A model generated the notes under the pieces. The model saw only the letters and a list, made by a program, of their open reading frames with translations, did no database searches and was not told the origin of the DNA. Positions 31,262-43,405 of a stretch of 64,000 nt of DNA are shown piece by piece. The stretch comes from Anastatus disparis (taxonomy: Eukaryota; Arthropoda; Insecta; Hymenoptera; Eupelmidae): NCBI GenBank assembly GCA_017163975.1, contig JAFFSR010000230.1, forward strand, positions 748,501 to 812,500, written 5' to 3'. Each line of letters starts with the position of its first letter. Position 1 is the stretch's first letter. A program made the position numbers and the translations under genes.

Positions 31262-31445
31262 TATAAAATATATACAATATAAAAATATATACAATATAAA
31301 AATATATACAATATAAAAATAGATACAATATAAAAATATATACAATATAAAAATATATACAATATAAAAATATATACAATATAAAAATATATACAATATA
31401 AAAATATATACAATATAAAAATATATACAATATAAAAATATGTAC
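31262..31445. repeat. 17 bp tandem repeat (ATACAATATAAAAATAT)n
   Basis: About eleven head-to-tail copies directly before the small gag-like frame. All three minus-strand frames are open and give YIVYIFIL strings, which are artefacts of the repeat. Confidence 0.95.
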
Positions 31446-31469
31446 GATATAAAATATACATATAACAAA

Positions 31470-31914
31470 ATGACACAAGACAACGACACACATAACTCTT
31501 CCGACAAAACAAAGCCAATACCAATCGCATACCCTCAAACCCTGGAAGAGGAAGCACTTATAGAACTCCGCAACGCATTATCATTAGCAGACTGTGCACT
31601 CCAAGAAAGTGACAATAAGGGATTAATGGAATCCGCACTAAAAAGATTAAATGACATAGTGGTCAATGAAAAATGTAAAATGAACGAAGCAGAGAATATA
31701 CATAACTCGCACGCTAAATGAAATAAGCAAGGCTGAAGAAAAACTAAACAAGGAAATAGCCCAAGGAGCCAGATCTAAAATACCCGCAACAACCAACGAC
31801 GCAGCAGATCAACCAACAAACGTTCCTAACACAGAAGCAGATCCCCAAACTGCAGCAATGAAAATGGCACAACAATTGTACGAATTTGAAAGAAAACACG
31901 GATTAGCCCACTAA
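31470..31914 (+). pseudogene. Gag-like leader protein of the second LTR element (frameshifted)
   Basis: From ATG 31470 a frame runs to a stop at 31719-31721 (MTQDNDTHNSSDKTKPIPIA at the start). A second frame from about 31715 to 31914 (LNEISKAEEKLNKEIAQGA to FERKHGLAH, then stop) looks like its continuation. Both are Glu/Lys/Ala-rich and helix-forming with coiled-coil potential, and lack a zinc knuckle. The position directly after the leader suggests a gag remnant; I do not recognise the family. Confidence 0.45.
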
Positions 31915-34900
31915 GTGCTAATTAATTAATTAATTATGATTATATAAAGACATCTTATATGGCTATACTTAACTATTAAATATTCTTCTCCTTGCATTAT
32001 TAAAAAAAAAAAAAAAAGAAAAGAAAAGTAATACACGGAATAGTATAAGATAATCCATACATCAGAGAAACAGAAATAGTCCTGGTCAAATTACAGAAAA
32101 CAGTAGCAGAAGAAAATAAGAAAAATAATAAAATCATCAAGAAATAATAAAAGAAAAGAATAAATAATAAAAGAGAAAAGGAATAAAGAGTGCACACATA
32201 TAATTAAGAAGAAAACTCAATTCCAAAGCTCAAATCTCACAATAATCGATGGAGCAGAAATCGAATCTTAAAATAAAACAAACCTAAACAAAAAAAAGTT
32301 TTATATAGATTGAAAAATATTCGCAAAATATACATATATATGTCGAGAAAAAGTAAAGAAAATTGATTTAATAATTATATTAAATAAAGAATATTCCCGC
32401 GATTAATTAAATAAGGGATAGATCATTACATAAGTAAATTAAGAACTAAGGCTTAAATTATTAAAATAGCAAATATAAAATAATCCCTCCCTCGAAAGCA
32501 TTGAAATAAATAAAAAAAAAAGAAAATTATAAGCACACTAATGCTTAACTATTGTCAGGAAAATTCCTGATACAACTATTCGAGAAATAATTCTCAGGTT
32601 GCATACGTATTATCTGATGAATGCCCATGGCAAAGAGGATCCACAAGTGGAATCCCAAAATTTCTCTAAGAAATGGCACCATACACTAAGAGTATATGAT
32701 ATGTCCGCCATAATTCACAATAAGAAGTTAAGAAATTATTGGACCAGGAACGCAAAAAAAAAATATGCGTCAAAAAGAAAAAATTAATTGGTACCAAACA
32801 AAAAGAACGATAATAAAATTTTAATTAGTCAAGGGACGGATTATTATAAATTATAAACAAAATTATAATAAAAACCTTATCAAAATTGGTTACGGGAATA
32901 ATATTAATAATAACATTGACAAAAGTAATAATATTTATAGTAATGTAAAAACTAGACATGTAATACGATTGAAAACAAAATATATATGTATATGCATGCG
33001 TCCAAGAAATAAAAGTAAAAGGAAAGAAATATGGACAAATAAAACAAGAAAAATATGAAGAAATAAATATATATAGAGATAAAAACAACACCCAATGCAA
33101 GAAGAAGGAACAAATTACTATATAATTATTAGAAGAAAGGAAGTTAAGTGAAAACTTGCATAAACGTAAAGAAGCCCTAAAATACGCGCATTGAATATTA
33201 ACAAAAAAAAATATTAAATTACAAAATTATCTAGAAATGCTGATTAAATGCATATAAATATAGATATGCTCGAAATTATCAAAAATATATCTATACATTA
33301 TAACCAATATTCAACGGTAATAATTTAAATAAATTATCTAGAGTCTACAAAATAATTATATCCAAAGCTTAATAAAAATTATATGATTAATACAGTAATT
33401 AATCAAATAAATAACTAACAACAGCAATACATAAATGTTTAAACTCACAAAATAAAAATATAGAAAGAATAAAAATATATAAAAACGAAAATAAGTATCA
33501 AGCTATGAGATGGCTCACATACGCAACAATACATAACCGACAGTTGGCACATACACATCAATACATAACCGACAGTTCGCATGAACACACTAATATACGT
33601 GCCACGAAACTCATGCATACACTAATACGCGTGCCACGCTTCTATAGCACCAACACTTTGCAGTCAAATTCACACGTACGTAATCATATGCGATTCACAG
33701 TGAAAAGAATACAAACACTTTGCAGTCAAATTCACACGTACGTAATCACGTATGCACCTACACAGCCTAAAGACGTCAAGCAGTAAGAGCCCCCACCGCT
33801 AGCGATCAAGCACTCAGACGCATACAGACGTAATAGGTATACGAATTGTATAACAGTGTGCGCAACAAATTGCAGCACAAAGAGGAATAAAGCACGTGCA
33901 GTATAGGCACGAACATAAGAGTACATAGACGGGCCACTCACAAAAAAAGAGAGAATTATAATTAATTAAACAATAAATAATAATAAACAAAGATGATAAA
34001 TTATTTATTATATAATATACATAGATAAACACTATAATATCACTTAATATTGTTAAACATAATTGATTAAACAATAAATAAGAATAAACTCACATACCTA
34101 TATCAGGACAAAAATAGGAAAATCATTAATAATAATTATAAAATTATTATATAATCATTAATAAACATACATAAACGTTATAATAATCATATAGTCACTT
34201 AATATTATTAAATATAAATAATTAAACAATAAATAATGACTATATATACAATAAAATTGAGAATTAATGACAAGACCCTATTTCGGGACACACCATGTTA
34301 CAGTTTCGGGACACATATACAAACCATATTGTAATATCGGGACACATGAGAAAATCATTATTAACCTTAAAAGGGATGAATTAGATATAGTTAAATAATG
34401 TAAAGAGTAATTATAACCTCTAATTATTAATAAACAAGTTATATGTAAGAAAAAAATACGATATAATAAAATTTCAATATTATATTATAATAACAGGACA
34501 TTTATGAAAAAAACCATAAAATTAATAAAATAAACATGTTTAAATAGAAAAAGATTTTTAAATAAAGTGCATATAATTAACTGAACTTATTTATCATAAA
34601 TAAGCATGAAACATACAGTCACCTTATAACAAGGTAAAAAGTAGATAAGATTCCTGCCTAACATGTTGCAGGCATACAGGGACTAATAAACCAAGAAAAA
34701 TAAAGATTATAACAATAATAACTGACTTAAAATTTATATTAAAAATCGTAAGTCTCCAGACATTGGGGGGCCCCTTTATAATTAATTGTTAAAGAATATT
34801 TTCAGGTACCAATACAGTTTCTGAGGAATATATATAATCAAAAGGAATGAAAATCGTATCCAGAGAAGTCAAGAATAAACATATTCAAAAGCAATTAATC

Positions 34901-35173
34901 CAACGATGAATGCAAGGAAAACATGAACAAAACATTTTCTTTTAAAAACATAATCTTATGTAAATTTTAATGTACACATAGAGAAAGATATATAGTCAGA
35001 ATAGAAATGTATTTGATAGGTATACAACACTACTCTACATAAACCAATGTAACACATACAATTAGGCAAGCTTAAATAAATTTCATTGAATTATAAAGAG
35101 CCTTAGGTATAACAGAAAAAAAAATTTTTGAAGGTATTAATCGTCGAGGGCGCCGATACCACGGCCTCAGACG
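31915..35173 (+). other. Non-coding internal region of the second LTR element
   Basis: 3.2 kb, strongly A-rich on the plus strand, without credible frames. At 33500-33760 there are short direct repeats (ACATAACCGACAGTT twice; GCAGTCAAATTCACACGTAC twice; ACACTAATANNCGTGCCACG twice). CGGGACACA-type motifs recur at 34285-34345. GGGGGGCCCC at about 34766 is an isolated GC block. Confidence 0.55.
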
Positions 35174-35270
35174 TGTTACGGATTCTATATCCTATAAAAT
35201 GAATAAGAATTAATATCAGCAATATACAAAGAATGCGACGAATACACGTTCCAACAAGTGAAGACAGAAA
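35174..35270 (+). repeat. Truncated LTR fragment (97 bp)
   Basis: Matches the first 97 bp of the LTR at 30332 with only a few differences (TGTTACGGATTC to GACAGAAAAC). Similarity stops abruptly at the start of I-type LINE sequence at 35271. Confidence 0.9.
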
Positions 35271-38200
35271 ACAATTTATGGTTACTATTGCATGCCTGGG
35301 AAGATTTTTGTCTTTGAACCAAGGATGTTTGGAATTATTGTGGAAGTTATTGAAGTATTTAATTCCTTTTAAAATTCCATCTTCCATGTTAGATTTGCAT
35401 GTGTTGTCATAGGCAAATTTTTTCCATGTTTGTCTAAAGTCTGTATAGGGCACTTCGTTGCTTTCAGATGGTCTGCTCGTGGCCATTTTAGCTAATTTAT
35501 CGGCCTTTTCATTGCCTTGGATGCCTATATGTGCTGGAATCCAAACAAATTGTAATGGTTGATCTTGAGAACTATTGGACGTTATTTGATTTATTTTGTT
35601 TCTTGCTTTAACTATTAGAGGGTGATTAAATGTGGTGGATTTATGGCTTTGTAATGCTTGGAGTACGCTGAGTGAGTCGGAAAATATTACATGTTTATCA
35701 TATTTGGATTGAGATGCAAATTCTAACGCAGTGTTGATGGCGATGACTTCGGCAGAAAAAATTGAAGTGTGCAGGTTAGAGCTTGTTATATTACTGTTTC
35801 CAGCATCGTCGGTAATGTAGGCGGAACCCACAGATTTGGAGCCTGCAATTTTACTGCCGTCGGTGAAAATTTTACAAATTGAGTCATCGGAGTAGTATAG
35901 GTCGAGCGTCAGATCCAGATCTTTGACTTTTTTAATTAATTTACCAAGACTAAAATCTGTATTTGGTTGATGGTACATAGCTTTGAAGGGATGTGCATAT
36001 ATTTCATTGAGGTGGCTTATATATAATGTCTTGTTGGTTTCCGTGAGAACTTTGGATATGCGTTGAGAGATAATTCTCTTTTTTTGCGTTTACTTTTTCT
36101 ATTTTTTATGTAATATAGATTTATGTTTTTGCATGCAGGATTAGATCTATTGGAGAGAGCTTTAGTAATATAGTTGCAGCCTGAATATAAGGCCCGATCC
36201 CTCATAGAGGTGAGCTTGGTTTCAGCTAAGATAACGTTTTTGGGTGAAGATGTACGATATCCCATTACGGTCCTGAGAGAAGAATACTGAATTTTTTCAA
36301 TGGCTTGTGCCATAGCCTTTGATTTTGGATAATAAATAAATAATCCATAGTCCATAGTGGCTCGAACGAAGTTCTTGTAAAGAACTAATAAAGTTTGGGA
36401 ATAAGCACCCCACCACGTTCCGCATAGGTATTTAAGAATTCGATGAGCTCTTTGACACTTAATGGCGATGGTCTTAACCTGTTGCTCAAACTTGAGTTGA
36501 AAGTCGAAGATAACTCCTAGAAATCTGGCGTATTCAGTAGATTCAATGTTTTCATTATTGATGGTGATGGGTGTGTCGCGAGGTGGTATATTTTTGTTGT
36601 TGAAATGGACTAGTTTAGTCTTTTTGACGCTTAAAGTGAGATCCAATCCAAATAATTTATTGCGTATGTTTTCTGTGGCCTTTTCAAGTTGTGTAGCACT
36701 TTTTTCCAATGATGATGAACTTGTGTAGAGGAGAATGTCGTCAGCAAATTGGGAAATATGTATGAATCTAGATATGTTTTTATGGATATCCTTAACGTAA
36801 ATGAGATAAAGAAGGGGGCTGAGTACCCCACCCTGAGGTACACCTTTATAAGCATAGCGCGGATAATCTAGGTTATATTCAGTGTAGATTGAGTGCTTGA
36901 TTATAAGATGTTGTACGAAGTAAAGTACTGTGCGAGAACATCCAATCTCTTCTAGTTTGCGAAGAAGAATCTTGGGGTTGACGTTGTCGAACGCTCCCTG
37001 AACGTCTAAAATGCTGCAAGTGTATCCCAGTTCTTACTGAAGTTGTTGCCGATATGTAGAATAAAGTTTGTTAAGTTGTCATAGCAGGATCTACCTTTTC
37101 GAAAGCCTGAGTTTGATGCTGGAAGAATGTTGTTGTGCTCGCAGAACCATTGTAATCTGTTTTTTACCATGAGCTCATATATCTTACAGAGACACGATGT
37201 CATAGCTATAGGTCGAAGGCTTGACCCGTCTGGTTTGCTGATGAAGTGTACAAAGGATTCTTGCCAGTTTGATGGGTAGATATTTTCCTGTTGCATCTGG
37301 TTGTAAATGACAAGCAATTCCAATTCATACTTCAGTGTAATCTTAGTAAGTGTGTAATAGTCAATGCCGTCCAGACCGCAGCCAAAGTGTTTGTTTCTAG
37401 ATTCAAGGGCGGCATTGAATTCAGCAAAATCTAAAGGGTCGTCAAAGAAGGAGTCTTTGTTATTAAACGATTAAATCGAAGGCTCAATACGATTGGCTTG
37501 TAGTTGTGGGGCTATTTTGTCCATTACCACCTCTGCTTGGGATTTCACTAGTGATCTATCGTGGCTAGTTATGGGTGTTTTGACCCACTTGTTTTTGAAA
37601 ATTTTGGTTTTATTCCAAACATATAAGACGTTTTTCCGAAGATCAATGGTTTTTGCGAATTGTTTATAGTTTTGTATTTTTTTCTCCTTGAAGGTTTTCC
37701 TTAGAGTATGATCAGCTTTTAGGTAGCTTTGGTGATCAGAGGCAAGACCAGCAAATTCCGACTTCTTAAATGCGGCTTTGCGTAGTCTTTTAAGTTTATC
37801 GCACTCTGCATCCCACCAGGGGACCAGGTTACGAAATCTGGAGGAGGCGACTTTTCTCTTCGCAGGTGTGTTACTTGTGATAGCATGCTTGATCTTTTGA
37901 ATCCAGAAATTATATTTGTTAATGGGTGACGAATTGATGTAGTCACTATTATGAAATTCAGAGTATTGTTGGTCAAGCGTATCATTGCATTTTTGCCAAT
38001 CTGTTTTTTTAGAATATAATTTGAATGACTTTCTGGCGTAGATGACTTGATCTATACTAACTTGGATGGAGATGGGGAAATGGTCGGATCCGTGTGGATC
38101 GTCAAAAACCTTGTCATTGATGTGATCAGCCATAGAGGCGGTTGAAATGACTAAATTAATATTGGATTTTTTACACCGAGCAGGATCAATATGTGTGGAC

Positions 38201-38723
38201 GTCTTGACATTATGGATAATTAGACCATTCCCATCAAGAGAATTCAATAAATTTATTCCATCCTTGTCATTATAACTGCAATTCCAGCCAACATGGTGCG
38301 AGTTGAAATCTCCCAAAAAAATAGTTGGCTCGCTACATATTACACTGTTGCTCATAATCTCGTTCCGAACTCATAGAGAGGGATGTATATGAGGTGGCTT
38401 GTAGCATGCGAGTAAATTAAAAGAGTGATCTTTGGCTTTAATCCTAATGCCTCCGAGTTCAATTTTTGGTTCTGATGAGGTAGTATTTAGAACTTGGAAG
38501 TCGATGTCTTTTTAACAATAATTATGATGCCACCACCAGTGACATCTAGGCGATCGAATCTGTGTATATTGAAACCCGTAAAATTTACGGGTTTATCTGG
38601 CTTCAGCCAAGTCTCGACTCCAACGATGATGTCAAATTCAATTTCCATTTTTTCTAATTCGAGTCTTCTTGCATTTAAACTCCTGAGATTCCAGAACAAG
38701 ATATTAAAATTTTTATTTTGCAT
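35271..38723 (-). pseudogene. ORF2 of the I-type LINE (EN-RT-RNaseH), broken
   Basis: Begins MQNKNFNILFWNLRSLNARR at 38723. The APE endonuclease shows GVETWLKP, FLGDFNSHHVGWN near 38300 and GSDHFPISIQ near 38070. Breaks fall near 38487, near 38370, at 37469-37471 (in-frame stop), near 37030 (frameshift) and near 36010. RT: RPIAMTSCLCKIYELMVKNR, SGFRKGRSCYDNL, ILDVQGAFDNVNP (36980-37020), GVPQGGVLSPLLY and the catalytic QFADDILLYTS near 36735-36760. RNase H (35400-35900): IFTDGSK, SAEVIAINTAL, FSDSLSVLQAL and HIGIQGNEKADKLAK supply the D-E-D-D set. The protein would nick DNA, copy its RNA and remove the RNA strand. Multiple breaks make this copy inactive. Confidence 0.85.
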
Positions 38724-38818
38724 GTTAATATTTTATAGATATATTTGATATGTATATATTATTATTATTTTCCTTTTTGTGAACGCGTGACTGTATGTTC
38801 TTCTTCATTTTGTAATCC

Positions 38819-40124
38819 TTAGTTAAGCCTTTTGAGAAGTTTTTTAATACGGTTTTTGAGTTTGATATCCAGTATTTTGGCTTCTACTACATACAGCCAC
38901 TCTACTAGGGCAGGAGTGTCCTGCGTGAATTCCTTACTGATGAGGACCGCACGTTGATATTTAACTTTCTTAAGAAATTTAACTAGTTGGTCGTATTGAA
39001 GAACATTGTTAAAATCAGCATTTTTGTACATATCTATGACTGGAGCTAACTGAGGAGTTATATCCTCGTCAATATTTTCGGATTGACTTTGGTCACTATT
39101 TTCATCACTATTTACTTCTACAATTTTTGTTTCTCTCTTGGCTGGTTTTAAGGTTTTATTTGTCTGTGAAGGGTTTTTGAACTGGTTGCTTTTTTCATTG
39201 TTTACCAAAAGTTCTAAGTTGATGCTTCCACTAGTGGTAGAAGGAGCAGACCTTTTAAGACCATAGAACTGTGCGTCTATTATTTCATGAGAAGAGTTCT
39301 CAGTGATAGTTGACGAGGAGTTGTTTTCATCATTTAGAGGGTTTTCCATGTTAAGACCGTCTGCTTGAGTGTTATTTATAGTAAAATGCGTGTGGGCATC
39401 GTTCTTATTTGATTGATCAAGTTTTTGAGATTCAAGAGAGTCGCCATCTTTCGGCGGTGGTGAAAAACCAACGCTCTTGTGGGTAACGATTTCTTTATCA
39501 GACTGTTGGCTTATCATGTGAGTGATGGCGCCATCAGTATTAGAGGCTTCATTCTCCTTGAGTACCGGACAAAATTTAGCAATGTGTCCCTAATTTTTGT
39601 AATAGTGGCATTTTATATTTTCCGCACCAAAGAAAATCCAATAACTAATATTTTGATAGTTAATTTTAAGTTCATTTGGAACTCTTTCAAAGTCCTCTTC
39701 CTTAACATAAAACTGCCTCCTATGGGAAAATATGTGACTTTGAGATTCATTTGCTGTGGAGGATCTGATGTTAGTTATACCCCTTTTTGTAATTATGTTG
39801 ATTGACTTTAAATAATCAATAACTATATCGTTGGGTATTTGTGGCAAGATATTAGAAATAACAACTCTTACTGATAGCATTTGCATAGAAGAGCTTATCT
39901 CTGTTACTTGGCGTTTCAACGGCTTGAACGCCAGAATTAGAATTCTTTTTGTTTGTAACTAATTGAGTGAGAGCAGACCCACCGACAACCGAGCCCGATC
40001 CACGACTATGCACAGCGTCAAAGGCTGCTTGAGAACCTTCTAGACTTTGCGACGCCCCATTGCCGACACCGGCAACCGGAGCATCCGCACCATCCGTACC
40101 ACCAAACATACGCAAAAAGTGCAC
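38819..40124 (-). pseudogene. ORF1 (Gag-like) of the I-type LINE, broken
   Basis: Reading down from about 40124: a Gly/Ala/Ser-rich start, a frameshift near 39900, and then a 110-codon run (39590-39919) with an RNA-binding-like fold (VRVVISNILPQIPNDIV). It ends at a zinc-knuckle-like site: CHYYKN, a stop codon, then GHIAKFC. The second Cys of a C-X2-C-X4-H-X4-C knuckle is Tyr, and the stop falls inside the motif. The last 232 codons (38819-39517) are open, acidic and Ser/Asn-rich (DENSDQSQSENIDED). I-element ORF1 proteins coat the element RNA. Confidence 0.75.
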
Positions 40125-40240
40125 TTTTAGCCCCTAAACGCAGCTCGAAGGCACACCCGCACAAAAAACCACCAGCACAAAATACAGCGTGCAAAACAGA
40201 TAGCATACTAAATGAGGCGATAGAGCGCCACTGCCCACGT

Positions 40241-41986
40241 CTACACTGTACGGCGTCCTGCGCGTGACTGGTCTACCAATTTTAATTGATATGAATCGTT
40301 CTCACGATTAAATATACTTGATTTGAAGTAATGTAGATCAAAATATAATTGTAAGAATCTTACCTTGATTGGCTAAGTAGATACAGGCAGACAGTAAATA
40401 AGTACACTTGATTTTAATATTTTAATTATAGAATTTTATTTGTTACTTTTATAATAAACTGAAGATAGTGCGATTTAATTTATTACGCGAATAATTGTAT
40501 AATTTTAAAGTGCGAGAAATATAGTTATGATAATTGTATCTTTGGAGTGCTTGTAAAAATTCTTTGATAAAGTGCTTTGGAAAAGTGTCTGCTTCAAAGT
40601 GCTTATTGAAGTGCTCCCATATATGATCTTTCGTTCGTATTTATAGTAATTATTAATATTTATTATTTAAGAATAATTGTTTTATAATTTCTTTAAAGTT
40701 GATAAACAAAATTGATTATTAAGCATTTTTATGAAGTTTTATAATTTGAATTCTGAATTGATGTCAATCGATGGAGCAATGCTTATTATGCATTTTGATT
40801 CTTATTGAATGATATGGTTAACGTGGTAAATCTGGTTCATGTAGTCTTCGTAATTGTTCTTATTTTGTTGATTCTGTAAATCGCATTGCACTTCGTTTCT
40901 TAACAAATGACTTACTTTTACAATATGCTTGCTAAGGTTGATTAGCTGATTGATCAATAACTGTATATTTTTGGAATGATAAATTTTTAAATAAAAGATA
41001 CGTCGTGACGTAACACCTTGGGGCTCAAGATGTTGCTTATCGGTACGAGAAACAACAAAAGAAACAATTTTAATGTAATGACGATTTTTCCAGTTATTGA
41101 TCAATTTACATAAATATCTTAAATTTATTTTAATATAAAAATGTTTTATTTGAATGTCTCCATACGATTATTCGATGTATTTTTCTATTATATAATTTTT
41201 AAGTAATGTATGATTATTGGTAATGGAATATAAGAAAAATGAAAAATTCTCGAATTATATTGTTATTTCAAACTTGTAATATTTGATAATATTGCATTTG
41301 AGTTTTGACTTACTAAAATTTTTTTGATTGATCAGTAACTGTATATGTTTGAAATAATAAATATAAGAGTAATAAAATGTAATAAATTTCGTACAGTTAT
41401 TGATCAATTTACATAAATAACTTAAAATCTATTTAAATATAGTATTCAGTAAAATATTTTTTTCGAATATTTTCTTACAATTATTCGACGGGTTTGTAGT
41501 AAATATATTTAAAAAAAGAAAATTATTAAATTATATAGTTATTTTAAACTTATAATATTTAAAAATAGTTTTTTTTTTTTTTTTTTTTTAAATTATTTAT
41601 GATTTTGCTTATAAATACTTTTTAATTAATTTAATCTATACATTTCAAATTTTCTTTACAAATGAAGTTTTTTATTATAACTTATGAGATAAAAAATTAA
41701 CATAAAATGTTTTGTAAAAGTAATTATTTAAATAGTATAAAATTATTTAAATATAATGTGAATATATAAGTGAATATTCATTCACTTTCCTCCCGACTCA
41801 AGGTGATTGAATAGGTAACTATGCAATCTGAAATGTAATAGACTTTAGCTTTAACTGAATACCTTAGATGTAACAATATAATTAAAATTATAATTTGCAT
41901 AGCTTAAATCGTTTTCTAATTTGAAAATCATTTTAGAGAAAAAAAAATAATAATAATAAAAATCTGTAATAATAATAATTATTTAA
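40241..41986. repeat. AT-rich stretch with two related small inverted repeats
   Basis: No gene. Two related modules occur at about 40950-41135 and 41325-41445. Each runs from TTGATCANTAACTGTATAT to its complement CAGTTATTGATCAATTTACA, followed by TAAATANCTTAAA. The second looks like a shorter copy of the first. The rest is AT-rich, with a T-run at 41571-41589. Confidence 0.6.
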
Positions 41987-43405
41987 TTAATCTATGCGAG
42001 AGCAGAAGAGTGGTAATTCTCTAGGCTCTTCTTGAATAGGTTTGGGAGAAGGTGTAGGCATTGGTGGTTTAGTATATGGTGCTTTTAAGGGTAAAGGTGG
42101 AGGTGTAGGTTTCGCTATGCATGATTGTATTGTTTCTCTTAATAGTATTGGTTGTGATATAGAAGGTTTTTCTATTTTTATTTCTTTTAGTTGGATCTCT
42201 TCGTAATTTATTTTTCTTTTAATTTGATTGGTATTTAATGTAATCATTAAATGTGTTAGAGAGCTAAAAATTGCTCCTAACAAATGTATAGACCAGCCAT
42301 AAATAATGTGAAGGGTATAGCCCCTTATTATTGCGTCTACAGTCAATTTAATTATTTGGATAATAATTAATATCATTATTATGGCTGAGCTTATAGATCC
42401 AAAAGTTGTCAATTTATTTATGAATTTATTTAAAGTATTTTCTGCAATATGCGACCATGTATTTTCTGTAAGTAGATTATTTAATAAGTCTACTTGTGTG
42501 TTTTGTTCTCCCTGTATACCTCTTGCTATGGCATTAAGTAGCGCTGCTTTTTCAAAAAGAAACATGATGTGTTGCTGTAATTCTTGTAAATCCTCTTGAG
42601 AATAAATTCCGCTTGTTGCTAAAGAAGATATTTTTTCTGGTATCTACGACTTTTGAGTGTTTGGTTTTAAGACTTTTACTATATTTTTTGTTGGTCGTGG
42701 TTTTGGTAGGAGATTTATCCAATTTCCTCCAATTTTATAATATTGAAAAATTATCGAATTGCAGTTTATTTCCGATTCTGATTTTAATAATATATGTGTT
42801 TTTAGTGTCAAAAACCATGTTTGATTTTTTGTTAATACTGGCAATTAAATATAACATTTGTTTGTATGCAGCAACTGTGTCTCTACTGGTGTACATTTAA
42901 TAACATGTACTACTTCGCCGGCAAGTTTAGCTATATAGCCTTGGTTCTGCATGATGTTATAAGCGAATTCATCGGGAGCTATGGATGCAAGGGATAAGGA
43001 TTCGCGAATCACCTTTCTTTCTATCTCGCATTTTTCTTTTAAAATATTAAAATATAAATCTGTAAGATCAGCCCTAAAATGTTTTTCAACATATACAAAT
43101 TGAGTTTATATGTAAATAAATCTGTTACATCTTTTTTTACCATATTATCATCAAATAATATTTTATTATAAGATATATCTAAAATAAATAGCTTCGGGTG
43201 TTCCGTTTTTGTTAATATTCCATCGCAAATTTTTACATTATTTAACGCGGACAAAGAAAATGTTATTGTTTCTGTGTTTACAGTATATATGGGATTTTGA
43301 TTAGGTGAATTTATTATAGTTGTAGGGCCTCTGTATAAAGTCTCATATTCTGTTTTAAAACCTTCTTCTGTAGGTAAATTTTCCCAAAAAGTATAGCCTG
43401 ATCCA
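41987..43405 (-). pseudogene. Chuvirus-like glycoprotein (endogenous viral element), broken
   Basis: Minus-strand conceptual translation resembles the C-terminal two-thirds of a class III-like glycoprotein of Chuviridae (Jingchuvirales), a virus group known to have left many copies in arthropod genomes, often within BEL/Pao elements. Order seen: an ectodomain piece at 43260-43405 and 43039-43254; a piece with ASIAPDEFAYNIMQNQGYIA and GEVVHVIKCTPVE near 42890-43080; a Cys-containing stretch at 42644-42844; then 192 open codons (41987-42565). The last part has a heptad-rich segment, a hydrophobic membrane span (SSAIIMILIIIQIIKLTVDA) and a Pro-rich cytoplasmic tail with PTPPPLPLKAP and PMPTPSPKP. 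Breaks: a frameshift near 43090 and in-frame stops at 42845-42847 and 42644-42646. The upstream side is replaced by a mariner fragment at about 43405. Family assignment is from remembered patterns, so moderately sure. Confidence 0.7.

Larger units (their letters stand above)
30332..35270 (+). mobile_element. Second LTR retroelement, non-autonomous or decayed, 3' LTR truncated
   Basis: Full 5' LTR (30332-30957), then a primer-site-like TGGTGCTAGGTG at 30963-30974, an internal region of 4.2 kb with only a small gag-like frame, and the first 97 bp of a 3' LTR at 35174-35270. There it abuts the I-type LINE. No RT, integrase or protease is recognisable inside, so it resembles a large non-autonomous LTR element (LARD-like), or is very decayed. 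An alternative is that the 97 bp piece is an independent fragment. Confidence 0.7.
35271..40240 (-). mobile_element. I-type LINE with ORF1, ORF2 and RNase H, decayed
   Basis: Non-LTR retrotransposon on the minus strand, 5' end near 40240. It has a Gag-like ORF1, then ORF2 in the order endonuclease, reverse transcriptase, RNase H. A ribonuclease H after the RT is typical of I-clade LINEs. It is cut at 35271, where the LTR fragment starts, so the 3' end of ORF2 and the tail are missing or displaced. Confidence 0.85.

Noticed and set aside
31226..31557. Hydrophobic minus-strand frames (YIVYIFIL repeats) resembling membrane proteins
   Set aside because: All three frames are open over the 17 bp tandem repeat; no real gene would give this.
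33505..33786. 93-codon Thr/His-rich frame
   Set aside because: Built from short direct repeats in the non-coding part of the second LTR element.
34285..34345. Recurring CGGGACACA words as a regulatory array
   Set aside because: Only three loosely spaced copies; too little to claim function.
35103..35270. C-terminal extension of the I-type LINE RNase H frame
   Set aside because: This part of the frame reads through the truncated LTR fragment and its flank; it is not LINE sequence.
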